From assembly GCF_013376455.1 (NCBI RefSeq), contig NZ_CP045504.1, forward strand, positions 3,679,001 to 3,743,000: DNA of 64,000 bases, given 5' to 3'. The translations under genes and the position numbers were made by a program. Positions within the stretch are counted from its first letter, which is position 1, and each line of letters begins with the position of its first letter. Positions 26,739-35,344 of this stretch are shown piece after piece. Source of the stretch: Desulfolutivibrio sulfodismutans DSM 3696 (GTDB lineage Bacteria > Desulfobacterota > Desulfovibrionia > Desulfovibrionales > Desulfovibrionaceae). A model generated the notes under the pieces. That model was not told the origin of the DNA. It was given only the letters and a program-made list of their open reading frames with translations, and did no database searches.

Positions 26739-27872
26739 TTACCTGTGCAGGCGGCCACCGGGGAAGCGGTCGGCCTCCCGGGCCACGAGGTCGTCGTAGG
26801 GGTAGTCGGCCAGGCGGTCCTGGTCCTTCAAATCCAGCCAGTTGGCCAGGGAGCGGGCCGCGCGCAGGCCGCTGTAAACGGCCTTGCCGATCTTCGAGGG
26901 GCCGGTCAGGGCGTCGCCGGCCACGAACACGTTTTCGATGTCAGTCATGTGCAGCCAGCGCACCTCGCCCTTGCGCACGTTTTCCAGCCCCAGCTCCTTG
27001 GCGAACGGCGGGGTGGCCGTCTCGCCGATGGCCGTGACCACCAGGTCGGCGTCGATGACCGTCACCTGTTCGCTGTCCGGCAGGGCGCAGCGTTTGCCGT
27101 CGGGGCCGGGCTGGCCCAGGGTCTTTTCCCGGATCTCCACGCCCGTGACCCGGTCCTCGCCGGTAAAGCGCAGGGGCGAGACCGACTCGTGCCACAGGGC
27201 CCCTGCCGCCTCCAGGCGGTCGATCTCATACGAGCCGCACGGGGCCTCGTTTTTGGTGCGCCGGTAGAGCAGATGCACCGTGGCCGCGCCCAGAAACAGC
27301 GCGCTATGCACCACATCCACGGCGGAATGCCCCGCGCCGATGACCGCCACGGTCTTTCCGGCCACGTCCGGGGCCTTGATGTTCGGCCCGGCATATCCGG
27401 CGGCCCGGATGGGGAAGAGGAATTCCAGGCCCGCCATGACCCCGGGCAGGTTCTCGCCCGGGATGCCCAGACGGCGCGAGCGCCAGGAGCCGGTGCAGAT
27501 GATGATGGCGTCGTGTTTTTTGACCAGGTCGCCAAGGCCCCGCACATCCGAGCAGAAATGGTCCCCTTCCTCGTCGTGCAGGGGGGCGCTGCAACAGATC
27601 TTGGTGCGCGGGTGGAAGACCACGCCGTATTTTTTGGCCATCCTCCGCACCCCGGCCTCCACCCGCTCCTTGGGGATGCGGTGCCCGGGGATGCCGAAGA
27701 GCATCAGCCCCCCGGCCTTGGGCAGCTTGTCGTAGACCTCCACCTGATAGCCCAGGCAGGACAGGTATCCGGCGGCGGCCAGGCCCGAGGGCCCGGCCCC
27801 GATGATGCCCACGTTGCGCGCAAAGGCCTGTGGCGGGTCGCCGCAGAGAAAATTGAAGTTCATGGCGTTCAT
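26739..27872 (-). CDS. GltD-like NAD(P)H/FAD oxidoreductase
   Basis: A 377-residue flavoprotein of the glutamate synthase small-subunit type, without its N-terminal Fe-S domain. FAD site: VGIIGAGPSGLAAAGYLS, with LPKAGGLMLFGIP; NAD(P) site: KTVAVIGAGHSAVDVV; C-terminal FAD motif VFVAGDALTGPSKIGKAVYSG. It probably passes electrons between NAD(P)H and the ferredoxin encoded next to it. The ATG at 27872 has AAGGA at proper spacing; another Met lies three codons on. The gene is divergent from rrf2-cydAB, so the 380-base gap is a shared regulatory region. Confidence 0.9.
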   Translation of the reverse strand: MNAMNFNFLCGDPPQAFARNVGIIGAGPSGLAAAGYLSCLGYQVEVYDKLPKAGGLMLFGIPGHRIPKERVEAGVRRMAKKYGVVFHPRTKICCSAPLHDEEGDHFCSDVRGLGDLVKKHDAIIICTGSWRSRRLGIPGENLPGVMAGLEFLFPIRAAGYAGPNIKAPDVAGKTVAVIGAGHSAVDVVHSALFLGAATVHLLYRRTKNEAPCGSYEIDRLEAAGALWHESVSPLRFTGEDRVTGVEIREKTLGQPGPDGKRCALPDSEQVTVIDADLVVTAIGETATPPFAKELGLENVRKGEVRWLHMTDIENVFVAGDALTGPSKIGKAVYSGLRAARSLANWLDLKDQDRLADYPYDDLVAREADRFPGGRLHR

Positions 27873-28042
27873 GGGCGTCCTTGTGAGGTCGCGGCGGCTG
27901 TCGCGCTGCGTCCGTATGGTGGCGGAGTTCCGCCGTCGACCGATTGCCCGGAAAAAGGGCCGGGCACGATCCATCATTGCCTTACCCAAAGGAGGCCTGG
28001 CACGCAATGGGCAAAACCTCGATATATTTTTCACGAAATCCG

Positions 28043-28071
28043 TTGACACGACTGGCCAGGGTCGATATAGG
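28043..28071 (+). promoter_or_regulatory. Strong sigma70-type promoter of rrf2-cydAB
   Basis: A perfect TTGACA (28043-28048) and TATAGG (28066-28071) are 17 bases apart, about 185 bases before the rrf2 ATG. The start site would be near 28078, inside a large dyad (28065-28089). A weaker -24/-12-like TGGCACGCAATGGGCA lies upstream at 27998-28013. Confidence 0.7.
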
Positions 28072-28089
28072 ACAAATCGTGTCCGATAT
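28065..28089. promoter_or_regulatory. 25-bp dyad operator candidate over the rrf2-cydAB promoter
   Basis: The sequence has the form ATAT-n-GGACA-N5-TGTCC-n-ATAT, with nine of the ten outer pairs matching. It covers the -10 element and the start site, the ideal place for repression. Rrf2-family regulators bind dyads of this size, and the gene for one is the first in the transcript, so autoregulation is likely. This is inference from position and symmetry. Confidence 0.6.
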
Positions 28090-28254
28090 GTCTTTTTTCT
28101 TGCGATGCGGATCAAAAAGGCGTTACATATCCGTGGCCCGGGCGGTCGTTCGGCAACGGATAGTGGAGGAGTCGGCCGCACGGGGAATGGCGAGCAGGGG
28201 CGCGATGAAAAAATTGCGTGAACTCCTCTCCAAAACCGTTACAAGGAAAGTGAC

Positions 28255-28731
28255 ATGCGCCTGACAAGGTCCGGAGACTATGGAGTCCGCTGTTTATTAT
28301 ATCTGGCCCTGCATGCAGGGCGCGGCGTGGTGGGACGCAAGGAGATAGCCGAAGTCATGAACATCCCTGCCCAATACCTGGGAAAGGTGGCCCAGACCCT
28401 GGCCCGGTCAGGGCTCATCTCCATCCGCCAGGGGGCCCGGGGCGGTTACGAACTGTCCAGGGCGCCGGAAGAGATATCGCTTTTGCAGGTGGTTGAGGCC
28501 GTGGATGGGGAAATCTATTTAAACGACTGTTTGCACCAGCTCGACGTCTGCGAACGTCGGCCGGTGTGTGCGGTGCATCGGGTATGGGGCCGGGCCCGCA
28601 AACAGTTGCGGGACATGCTTGGCGGAATCAGTCTTGCCGCACTGGTGGAAGAGGAGTCGCGCACAGCCGGGAAGGTGTGTGGGGAATGCCCGGCCACACG
28701 CGGCCAAACCCTGGAGGGGAAAGGAGAGTAA
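28255..28731 (+). CDS. Rrf2-family regulator, probably iron-sulfur
   Basis: A 158-residue winged-helix regulator of the IscR/NsrR/RsrR family. The N-terminus MRLTRSGDYGVRCLLYLALH and KEIAEVMNIPAQYLGKVAQT is the DNA-binding part, and RQGARGGYELSR is the wing. Three Cys in NDCLHQLDVCERRPVCAVH (x6 and x5 spacing) match the cluster-binding loop of the family, so it likely senses oxygen, nitric oxide or redox state through a Fe-S cluster. Two more Cys lie near the C-terminus (VCGEC). Its stop is one base before cydA, and a dyad covers the promoter upstream. Confidence 0.93.
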   Translation: MRLTRSGDYGVRCLLYLALHAGRGVVGRKEIAEVMNIPAQYLGKVAQTLARSGLISIRQGARGGYELSRAPEEISLLQVVEAVDGEIYLNDCLHQLDVCERRPVCAVHRVWGRARKQLRDMLGGISLAALVEEESRTAGKVCGECPATRGQTLEGKGE

Positions 28732-28732
28732 G

Positions 28733-30031
28733 ATGGACACGCTCATGCTTTCACGATTGCAGTTCGCCTTTGCCACGTTCATCCATTTCATCTTTGTGCC
28801 GTTGACCCTAGGGCTTTCCATCCTGGTGGCCTACATGGAGACCAAGTACGTGCGCACGGGCGACGAAACGTACAAAAAAATGGCCAAGTTCTGGGGAAAA
28901 CTGTTCCTGATCAACTTCGCCCTGGGCGTGGTCACGGGAATCACCCTGGAATTCCAGTTCGGCACCAACTGGTCGCGCTATTCGACCTATGTGGGTGACA
29001 TTTTCGGATCGCTTCTGGCCATCGAGGCCACGGCGGCCTTTTTTCTGGAATCCACGTTCGTGGCCGTGTGGGTTTTCGGCTGGAAAAAGCTCTCCAAAAC
29101 GTTTCATGCGGTCTGTATCTGGATCGTCGCCTTTGCCGCCAACCTCTCGGCCCTGTGGATCATCCTGGCCAACGGCTTCATGCAGAACCCCATGGGCTAC
29201 GTGATCCGCAACGGCCGGGCCGAGCTCGACAGCTTCTATGCAGTCATCACCAACGGATTCGCCTGGAGCCAGTACATCCACACGGTCGTCGGCTCCTATG
29301 TCCTGGCCGGATTTTTCGTCATGGGCGTATCGGCCTGGCATCTTTTGCGCAAGCAGAACATCGACTTTTTCGGCAAGTCGTTCCGCATCGGCCTGGGTTT
29401 CGCCCTGGTCGCCTCGCTGGTCGTGGCCATCCAGGGCCACTCCCACGGCAACGAAGTGGCCCGGATTCAGCCGGCCAAGCTGGCGGCCATGGAAGCCCAC
29501 TGGGAGACCGGCACGCACGTCCCCATGTATCTGCTTTCCATCCCTGACGAGAAAAACGAGAAAAACAGCGTGGAGGCCTTCGGCATCCCCAGCATGCTGA
29601 GCATCCTGGCCTTCAACGACCCGGCCGCCGAGGTCAAGGGCTTAAAGGCCTTCGCCCCCGAGGACCGGCCGCCCGTGACCCTGACCTTTTTGTCCTTCAG
29701 GCTCATGGTGGGCTTTGGCACGCTCATGATCCTCCTCACCGTCTGGGGATTTCTCAAGCGCAACAACCTCCTGGACAATCCGCGCTACCTCCAGTTCATG
29801 GTCTGGGCCATCCCGGTGCCCTACCTGGCGCTGCAGGCCGGATGGGCCGTGGCCGAGGTGGGGAGGCAGCCGTGGATCGTCCATGGGCTGATGCGCACCA
29901 AGGACGCGGTGTCGCCCATCGCCACCTCCCAGGTGGCCGTGAGCCTGGCGGCGTTCGTGGTGGTCTATCTGCTCCTGGCCTCCCTGGATATCTACCTTCT
30001 GGCCAAGTACGCCCGCAAAGTCCCGGCGTAG
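28733..30031 (+). CDS. cydA: Cytochrome bd-type quinol oxidase subunit I
   Basis: A 432-residue integral membrane haem protein that oxidises quinol and reduces oxygen to water. The N-terminal FATFIHFIFVPLTLGLSI carries the haem b595 His; NFALGVVTGITLEFQFGTNW, GHSHGNEVARIQPAKLAA and EVGRQPWIVHGLMRT are diagnostic. It is shorter than E. coli CydA because the Q-loop insert is missing, as in the cyanide-insensitive type found in many anaerobes. The start at 28733 directly follows AAGGAGA and the rrf2 stop. In sulfate reducers the enzyme is a defence against oxygen. Co-transcribed with rrf2 and cydB. Confidence 0.96.
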   Translation: MDTLMLSRLQFAFATFIHFIFVPLTLGLSILVAYMETKYVRTGDETYKKMAKFWGKLFLINFALGVVTGITLEFQFGTNWSRYSTYVGDIFGSLLAIEATAAFFLESTFVAVWVFGWKKLSKTFHAVCIWIVAFAANLSALWIILANGFMQNPMGYVIRNGRAELDSFYAVITNGFAWSQYIHTVVGSYVLAGFFVMGVSAWHLLRKQNIDFFGKSFRIGLGFALVASLVVAIQGHSHGNEVARIQPAKLAAMEAHWETGTHVPMYLLSIPDEKNEKNSVEAFGIPSMLSILAFNDPAAEVKGLKAFAPEDRPPVTLTFLSFRLMVGFGTLMILLTVWGFLKRNNLLDNPRYLQFMVWAIPVPYLALQAGWAVAEVGRQPWIVHGLMRTKDAVSPIATSQVAVSLAAFVVVYLLLASLDIYLLAKYARKVPA

Positions 30032-30116
30032 GTGCATGTAACGCGTTGACCAATGCCGCACGCGGCCGTTTTGTCCGATCATGCGGGCAGGATGGCCGAA
30101 GCAAAAGGAGAAGGCC

Positions 30117-31145
30117 ATGGATCTCGGTACCATCTGGTTCATCTTGTGGGGTGTTTTGTGGGCCGTGTACTTCATTCTCGACGGCTTCGACCTGGGCCTG
30201 GGGACGCTGTTGCCCTTTCTGGCCAAGACCGAGGACGAGAAACGCACCTTCTATAACGCCATGGGGCCGTTTTGGGACGGAAACGAGGTGTGGTTGATCA
30301 CGGCTGGCGGCGTGACCTTCGCGGCCTTTCCAACGACCTACGCGGTCATGTTTTCTGGCCTGTATTCGGCGCTGATGCTGCTGTTGTTCTCCCTGATCAT
30401 CCGGGGGGTATGCTTCGAATTCCGCAGCAAGGTGGAGAGCCCGGGCTGGAAGAAGCTGTGGGACACCTGTCTTTTCATCGGCAGCTTCGCCCCGGCCCTG
30501 CTTCTCGGAGTGGCCTTCGCCAACATCTTCAAGGGCATCCCCATTGACCAGGACCACATCTTCCAGGGCACGCTTTTCACTCTGCTCAACCCCTATGGCC
30601 TGGCCGGGGGCATTCTCTTCGTTCTCCTGTTCGCCCACCACGGGGCCCTGTGGCTGGCCATCAAGTCCGAGGGCAGCCTTCGGGAGCGGGCCTTCGCCAT
30701 GGCCGCCAAGCTGTGGCCGATCATGGCCGGGTGGATCGTGCTCTTTCTGGTCTATAGCATGTTCGCCACCAACCTGTTCTCCAACTACCTGCGCTGGCCG
30801 CTGCTCCTGGCCATCCTGCTCATCCCCGTGGGCGGGCTGGTCCTGACCAAGGTCTACGCCGCCAAGGCCCGGGCCTGGGCGGCCTGGGCCGCGTCGGCGG
30901 CGGTGATCGGCGGCACGGCCCTTTTCGGGGTCATGGGCATCTTTCCGGCCCTTCTGCCGTCGAGCTTAAGTCCCGCCTTCAGCATGACCATCGAGAACTC
31001 GTCCTCCTCGCCGCTTACCCTGTCCATCATGCTGGGCGTGGCCCTGGTGTTCGTTCCCGTGGTCATCGCCTACCAGATCTGGAACTTCAGAACCTTCCGC
31101 CATCCGGTGACTAAGGACGATCTGGACTACGAAGAGGCGTATTAA
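30117..31145 (+). CDS. cydB: Cytochrome bd-type quinol oxidase subunit II
   Basis: A 342-residue membrane partner of CydA with about eight hydrophobic helices. Typical segments are WFILWGVLWAVYFILDGFDL, MGPFWDGNEVWLITAGGVTF and FHGALWLAIK-like AHHGALWLAIKSEG. AAAGGAG precedes the ATG at 30117; the frame runs on upstream without family residues. An 85-base gap separates it from cydA, and a strong hairpin at 31171-31209 follows its stop, so rrf2-cydA-cydB form one transcript. Confidence 0.96.
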   Translation: MDLGTIWFILWGVLWAVYFILDGFDLGLGTLLPFLAKTEDEKRTFYNAMGPFWDGNEVWLITAGGVTFAAFPTTYAVMFSGLYSALMLLLFSLIIRGVCFEFRSKVESPGWKKLWDTCLFIGSFAPALLLGVAFANIFKGIPIDQDHIFQGTLFTLLNPYGLAGGILFVLLFAHHGALWLAIKSEGSLRERAFAMAAKLWPIMAGWIVLFLVYSMFATNLFSNYLRWPLLLAILLIPVGGLVLTKVYAAKARAWAAWAASAAVIGGTALFGVMGIFPALLPSSLSPAFSMTIENSSSSPLTLSIMLGVALVFVPVVIAYQIWNFRTFRHPVTKDDLDYEEAY

Positions 31146-31170
31146 CCGGCAACCCGCACCCCTCCTCATA

Positions 31171-31215
31171 TGGCAGGCTGCCCTGGGACGGTCCCGGGGC
31201 GGCCTGCCATTGTTT
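31171..31215 (+). terminator. Terminator of rrf2-cydAB
   Basis: A long stem with 8-bp outer arms (TGGCAGGC and GCCTGCCA) and an inner GGGAC/GTCCC stem is followed by TTGTTTTG. It lies 25 bases after the cydB stop. Confidence 0.78.
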
Positions 31216-31557
31216 TGGGGGCCCGACCGGGGGTGGGGTGCGGATGCCTGTGAGGCCCGCTGCGTCCCGGGCGGGCCGTCGTCCGGGGTTCATGACGGCG
31301 TTGGCTGTAACAATCTTGTGAATCAAGGCGCGAAAGGGGCCGCCGGGGCATGGCGCTTTCCGGTGAAATCTGCTAAAAAGCTGAAAAAACACGGGAGATC
31401 AGGCACCTACAGGACGGGCGCCCACCCGGAAGCCTTTCGCGGCGAGCCAGGGCGCCAAACCGACCCCGCCCCCCGTGCGCAAGTGAAAGGAGTTCGGCAG
31501 GCAGTCCGTTCTGACAACGACAGTCCCCCACTCCCGCATGCCGTGAAAGGAGAGCCC
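31216..31557. other. Gene-free spacer before the DUF47 gene
   Basis: No gene was recognised. The frame of the DUF47 gene stays open through part of it, but its residues are low-complexity and the Shine-Dalgarno AAAGGAGAG is at 31547-31555. A promoter is expected here; none stood out. Confidence 0.5.
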
Positions 31558-32229
31558 ATGCTTGCCCTGCTGCGCCGTTTCGCACCCCGCAGGCGCGTCT
31601 ATATGACCGGCCTTCTGGAACATTACGCCCCTGTGGCCCGGAGTCTGGCCGTGGTGGAGGAGGCCTTCGGCCGCTACGTGCGCAAAAGCGCCGACCGGGG
31701 ATATCAGATGCTGGCCGGGCGCATCGACGCCCTGGAGGGCGAGGCCGACCGCATCAAGCGCCGGGTGCGCAACCATCTGCCCCCGGCCGGGCTCATGGTC
31801 GTGGACAAGACCCTTTTCCTTTCCTACACGCGCCACCAGGACAACATCCTGGACGCCGCCCAGGAGGCCCTGACCTGGCTTGGCATGGGCGACCCGGACG
31901 TGCCGCCGGACGTGCTCGATCTTTTCGAGGACTATCTGGCCCGGGTGAAAAAGACCGTGCGCCGCTTGAAACCCGCCCTGGCTGACACCATCGCCCTCGT
32001 CCTGGACGGTACCCTTGACCGGACGGCGGTCAAACGCCGCCACCACGAGGTGCGCCAGCGCCACCTGAAGGCGGAGCGGGTGCGCCGCGACCTTCTGGCC
32101 TCGCTTTTTGCGGCCACGGCCGATTTCCGGGACGTGTACCGCCTGTTGCGGGTCCTGGAATGCCTGGAGCACATGAGCCACGAGGCCGAGGCCTGCGCCG
32201 ACACCCTGCGGGCCATGATCGCCCGGTAG
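31558..32229 (+). CDS. DUF47/PhoU-like protein (first of two)
   Basis: A 223-residue, almost wholly helical protein of the DUF47 group (distant PhoU relatives). It has the HYAPVARSLAVVEEAFGRYV start, DALEGEADRIKRRVRNHLP with the conserved Glu-Ala-Asp, and DNILDAAQEALTWL. DUF47 proteins usually accompany Pit-type phosphate transporters and regulate them. This copy is not beside a pit gene; a second DUF47 gene at 37098-37727 is. The ATG at 31558 has AAAGGAG at good spacing. It may interact with that distant transporter or with the permease downstream; both are guesses. Confidence 0.8.
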   Translation: MLALLRRFAPRRRVYMTGLLEHYAPVARSLAVVEEAFGRYVRKSADRGYQMLAGRIDALEGEADRIKRRVRNHLPPAGLMVVDKTLFLSYTRHQDNILDAAQEALTWLGMGDPDVPPDVLDLFEDYLARVKKTVRRLKPALADTIALVLDGTLDRTAVKRRHHEVRQRHLKAERVRRDLLASLFAATADFRDVYRLLRVLECLEHMSHEAEACADTLRAMIAR

Positions 32230-32283
32230 CGCGCCTTCCCAGTCCCGTTACGACGAGCGTTTTGTTGTTTCTGTTTGTCGCCT

Positions 32284-32307
32284 GGCCGAAACAGATCTGT
32301 TTCGGCC
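32284..32307. repeat. Perfect 24-base palindrome without a loop
   Basis: GGCCGAAACAGATCTGTTTCGGCC is fully self-complementary and lies 55 bases after the DUF47 stop. It may be a terminator-like hairpin or an operator for the following permease. The remaining bases to 32594 contain no recognised gene. Confidence 0.6.
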
Positions 32308-32594
32308 GGAGCCGATACCTTTTCGATTCGCATCCGGGCGCCCCTGCAGCAGGCCTGCGTCGAAATCCCGTAGCGTCCCGTGACGGCGGCCTCGCCCAAA
32401 AAACGCACCACGGGGAGTCGGCCCTTCATGGCGGGGTATCGTATGCGGAACCCGCCGGGAGGATTGATAAGGGCGGAACCCTCCCTGATGCACGCCAGCT
32501 GCCTGCCGCGTGCGATACTGCGACGCCAGGGGTTGTGTATTGTCATGCAGTTGCGCTATGTCTGCACACAGCATTTTTGAACATGGAGCCGTAC

Positions 32595-33824
32595 ATGACC
32601 TCATCCCCCGCGACCCCCCAGGCATCCTTGGTGAACATCCTCAGCATCGGCTTCCTCATCGTCGGCAATCTGATCGGCGCAGGCATCCTGGCCCTGCCGA
32701 TCAACACCGGCCTGTCAGGATTCATCCCCTCAATGTTCGGTCTCTTCCTGACCTCGGCCGCCATGTTTTATTCCGCGATCATCCTCAGCCGTGAGGCGGT
32801 CGGCAGGCAACGAAGCACCTTTAATTTTCCAAGCCTCTACCTGGAACACCTGGGTGTTGGTGGAAAATGGGTGGCGGTCGTCGCCAACCTGATCATTCTT
32901 TACGGATTGTTGACCGCCTATCTCACGGGCATCACCGCCATCATCAACAAACTTTTCGATCTCAACATCCCCACGGTCTGGCTCATGCTGGGTTTTTTTC
33001 TCATGACCTCGCTCATCTCCCTGGCCAGCGTGGACAAGATCATGAAATACATCGCCGTGATCGTGGTGGTGAAGTGCGGGATGTTCGTGGTCATTGCCTG
33101 GATGGGCGGCATGCACGTCAAGGCCGCAAACCTTTCCCATTCAGACTGGGCCTTGTTCGTGTGCGGCATTCCCATCCTGGTGACCGCCTTCCATTTCCAC
33201 AACATCATCCCCGCCATTTGCGAAAGCCTCCGGTGGAACCAAAAAACCATCAATAAAACCATGCTGGTGGGCATGAGCCTGGGCTTTGCGATGAACGCCA
33301 CCTGGCTCTTGGTGGGCATCGGCGTGTTGCCCCTGGACAACAGCCCCGTCGGGCTGATCAACGCCTTCGAACAGAATCTGCCGGCCACAATCCCCCTGGC
33401 TCAGATCATGAATTCCGAAACCTTTCTCATCCTGGCGGGCGCGTTTTCCCTGGCGGCCATCACCACCGCCTATCTGGCCAACGGCCTGGGACTTATCGGC
33501 TTCATGGACGATTTGACCAACCAGTTCACAGGCAGGACCAACCCCATTTTGAGCCGGGCCCTGGCCTTTCTGCCGCCGCTTCTCATCGCGCTGGTGTACC
33601 CGGACATCTTCCTTGAAGCGATCAACTTCGCCGGCGGCTTCGGCATCGTGACCCTGTTTGGCATCCTGCCGAGCATCATCGCCATTCGTCGGGCCAGGAC
33701 GCCTGTGGAAAAAGGGCTCGGCGTGGCCATGCTGGTTCTGTTCGCGCTGTTTTTTCTCGCGGAGGCCGGCCAGGAATTCGGCATGCTGAAGATCACTCCC
33801 GAAACCGAACACTGGCAGCAGTGA
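32595..33824 (+). CDS. HAAAP-type amino acid permease, probable serine transporter
   Basis: A 409-residue membrane protein with about eleven helices. LIVGNLIGAGILALPINTG at the start is the motif of the hydroxy/aromatic amino acid permease family (SdaC, TdcC, Mtr, TyrP). Further segments such as FHFHNIIPAICESLRWN are also family-typical. An L-serine dehydratase gene follows 90 bases downstream on the same strand, so serine uptake is the most likely role; this choice rests on context. The ATG at 32595 was preferred over one at 32583 because GGAG lies correctly spaced. Together the two genes would feed serine to pyruvate and ammonia. Confidence 0.84.
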   Translation: MTSSPATPQASLVNILSIGFLIVGNLIGAGILALPINTGLSGFIPSMFGLFLTSAAMFYSAIILSREAVGRQRSTFNFPSLYLEHLGVGGKWVAVVANLIILYGLLTAYLTGITAIINKLFDLNIPTVWLMLGFFLMTSLISLASVDKIMKYIAVIVVVKCGMFVVIAWMGGMHVKAANLSHSDWALFVCGIPILVTAFHFHNIIPAICESLRWNQKTINKTMLVGMSLGFAMNATWLLVGIGVLPLDNSPVGLINAFEQNLPATIPLAQIMNSETFLILAGAFSLAAITTAYLANGLGLIGFMDDLTNQFTGRTNPILSRALAFLPPLLIALVYPDIFLEAINFAGGFGIVTLFGILPSIIAIRRARTPVEKGLGVAMLVLFALFFLAEAGQEFGMLKITPETEHWQQ

Positions 33825-33914
33825 CGTCTTGCCCACGGTTCCCGGTTCGCTGTCCCTGACGGCGAACCGGGCGCTGACGGCGTCCCCAACCCCCTATCCG
33901 GTCACGGAGCCTTC

Positions 33915-35288
33915 ATGCCCGCTATCGACCTGAGCGTCTTCGACCTGTTCAAGATCGGCCCCGGTCCCTCCAGTTCGCATACCATCGGGCCAATGAAAGC
34001 CGGTTATGAGTTCATCCAGGCCGCCAGGGCGCTTCCGGCCGAGGCGCTGGCCAAGGCCGCCGGAATCGAGGTCCGGCTGTACGGGAGCCTTTCGGCCACC
34101 GGCAAGGGCCATGGCACGGATCGCGCGGTCCTGGCCGGACTGCTTGGCCGTTCACCGGAATCCTGCTCCCCGGACTTTCTCGACGATCTGGCCAGAACCC
34201 CCCTGGCCGGGCGTCCCGTGGATCTGGGCGGCGTGCGCTTGATGCTCAATGCCGGGAACGTCATTTTCGACGCCGTCGAACACGACCACCCTTTTAACAA
34301 TACCCTGGTCATCCGGCTCACCACCGCCGATCCCCAGGCCGCGCCGCTTCTTGAGCGCGAGTATTATTCCGTGGGCGGGGGCTTCATCCAGATCAAGGGG
34401 CAGGAAGAGCCGCCGCGCGGGACGCCGCTTTATCCCTATGGAACCATGGCCGAACTCAAGGAGCGCCTGGCCGAGAACGATCTGAGCCTGCCCCGGCTGA
34501 TCCTGGAAAACGAGATGGCTGTGACCGGGGCTGACGAAACGACGGTCATGGCCGGTGTGGACACGATCCTGCGGGTGATGGATGCAGCCGTGAGCGCAGG
34601 CCTTGCGGCCGAGGGCGTGCTCCCCGGCCCGATCGGCCTGGCGCGCAAGGCCAAACGCATCCTGGAACGCTCACGGATCAAAAGCCAGGTGCAGGAAACG
34701 ATCATCGGCCACATGTGCGCCTATGCCTTTGCGGTCGCGGAGGAGAACGCGGCCGGACATATCATCGTCACCGCGCCGACCTGCGGGTCGGCCGGCATCA
34801 TCCCGGCCATGGCCCGGATCATGCGCACGCGGCTTTCGCTTCCCGAACAGTCCATCCGCGAAGGGCTGCTGGCGGCGGCGGCGATTGGGTTTCTGGCCAA
34901 ACACAACGCCACCATCGCAGGCGCGGAAGGGGGTTGCCAGGCCGAAATCGGGGTGGCTTCGGCCATGGCGGCGGCGATGCTGGCCCAGGCCTCGGGCTAC
35001 GGTCCCCATGTCACCGAACACGCGGCGGAAACCGCTCTGGAGCACCACCTGGGCATGACCTGCGATCCTGTCGGCGGCTACGTCCAGATTCCCTGCATCG
35101 AACGCAACGCCGTGAGCGTGGTCAAGGCCTATACCGCCTTCATCATCGCCTCGGATGAATCTCCGGCCACGCACAAGGTCGGCCTGGACCAGGCCATCGC
35201 GGCCATGATGGACACCGGCAGGGACATGAGCTGCAAGTACAAGGAGACGGCCCAGGGCGGCCTGGCGGTCTGCGTGGCCACCTGTTGA
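33915..35288 (+). CDS. sdaA: L-serine dehydratase (single-chain, iron-sulfur)
   Basis: A 457-residue 4Fe-4S L-serine ammonia-lyase that converts serine to pyruvate and ammonia. The N-terminal beta part has FKIGPGPSSSHTIGPMKAG; the catalytic alpha part has VTAPTCGSAGIIPAM, GGCQAEIGVASAMA and MTCDPVGGYVQIPCIERNA, whose Cys residues bind the cluster. Length matches the fused form of E. coli SdaA. GGAG lies six bases before the ATG. With the permease upstream it forms a serine-use unit; pyruvate can feed sulfate respiration or fermentation. The cluster makes it oxygen-sensitive. Confidence 0.96.
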   Translation: MPAIDLSVFDLFKIGPGPSSSHTIGPMKAGYEFIQAARALPAEALAKAAGIEVRLYGSLSATGKGHGTDRAVLAGLLGRSPESCSPDFLDDLARTPLAGRPVDLGGVRLMLNAGNVIFDAVEHDHPFNNTLVIRLTTADPQAAPLLEREYYSVGGGFIQIKGQEEPPRGTPLYPYGTMAELKERLAENDLSLPRLILENEMAVTGADETTVMAGVDTILRVMDAAVSAGLAAEGVLPGPIGLARKAKRILERSRIKSQVQETIIGHMCAYAFAVAEENAAGHIIVTAPTCGSAGIIPAMARIMRTRLSLPEQSIREGLLAAAAIGFLAKHNATIAGAEGGCQAEIGVASAMAAAMLAQASGYGPHVTEHAAETALEHHLGMTCDPVGGYVQIPCIERNAVSVVKAYTAFIIASDESPATHKVGLDQAIAAMMDTGRDMSCKYKETAQGGLAVCVATC

Positions 35289-35302
35289 GACGGATCGGGC
35301 TG

Positions 35303-35329
35303 TGCGGATCAAAGACCCTGCGATCCGCA
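35303..35329. terminator. Hairpin between convergent sdaA and DUF2867 genes
   Basis: TGCGGATC and GATCCGCA form 8-bp perfect arms around an 11-base loop, 15 bases after the sdaA stop and 16 before the DUF2867 stop. It could end both transcripts, though no T-tract is present. Confidence 0.5.
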
Positions 35330-35344
35330 GCGTATGCTGCCTGA

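Noticed and set aside
27998-28013. TGGCACGCAATGGGCA as a second sigma54 promoter before rrf2-cydAB
   Set aside because: GG/GC spacing fits, but the -12 half is poor and a much better sigma70 promoter with an operator lies 45 bases downstream.
25578-28046. 822-codon plus-strand frame across the glycosyltransferase, ferredoxin and flavoprotein genes
   Set aside because: It covers three clearly identified genes in other frames and has low-complexity composition.
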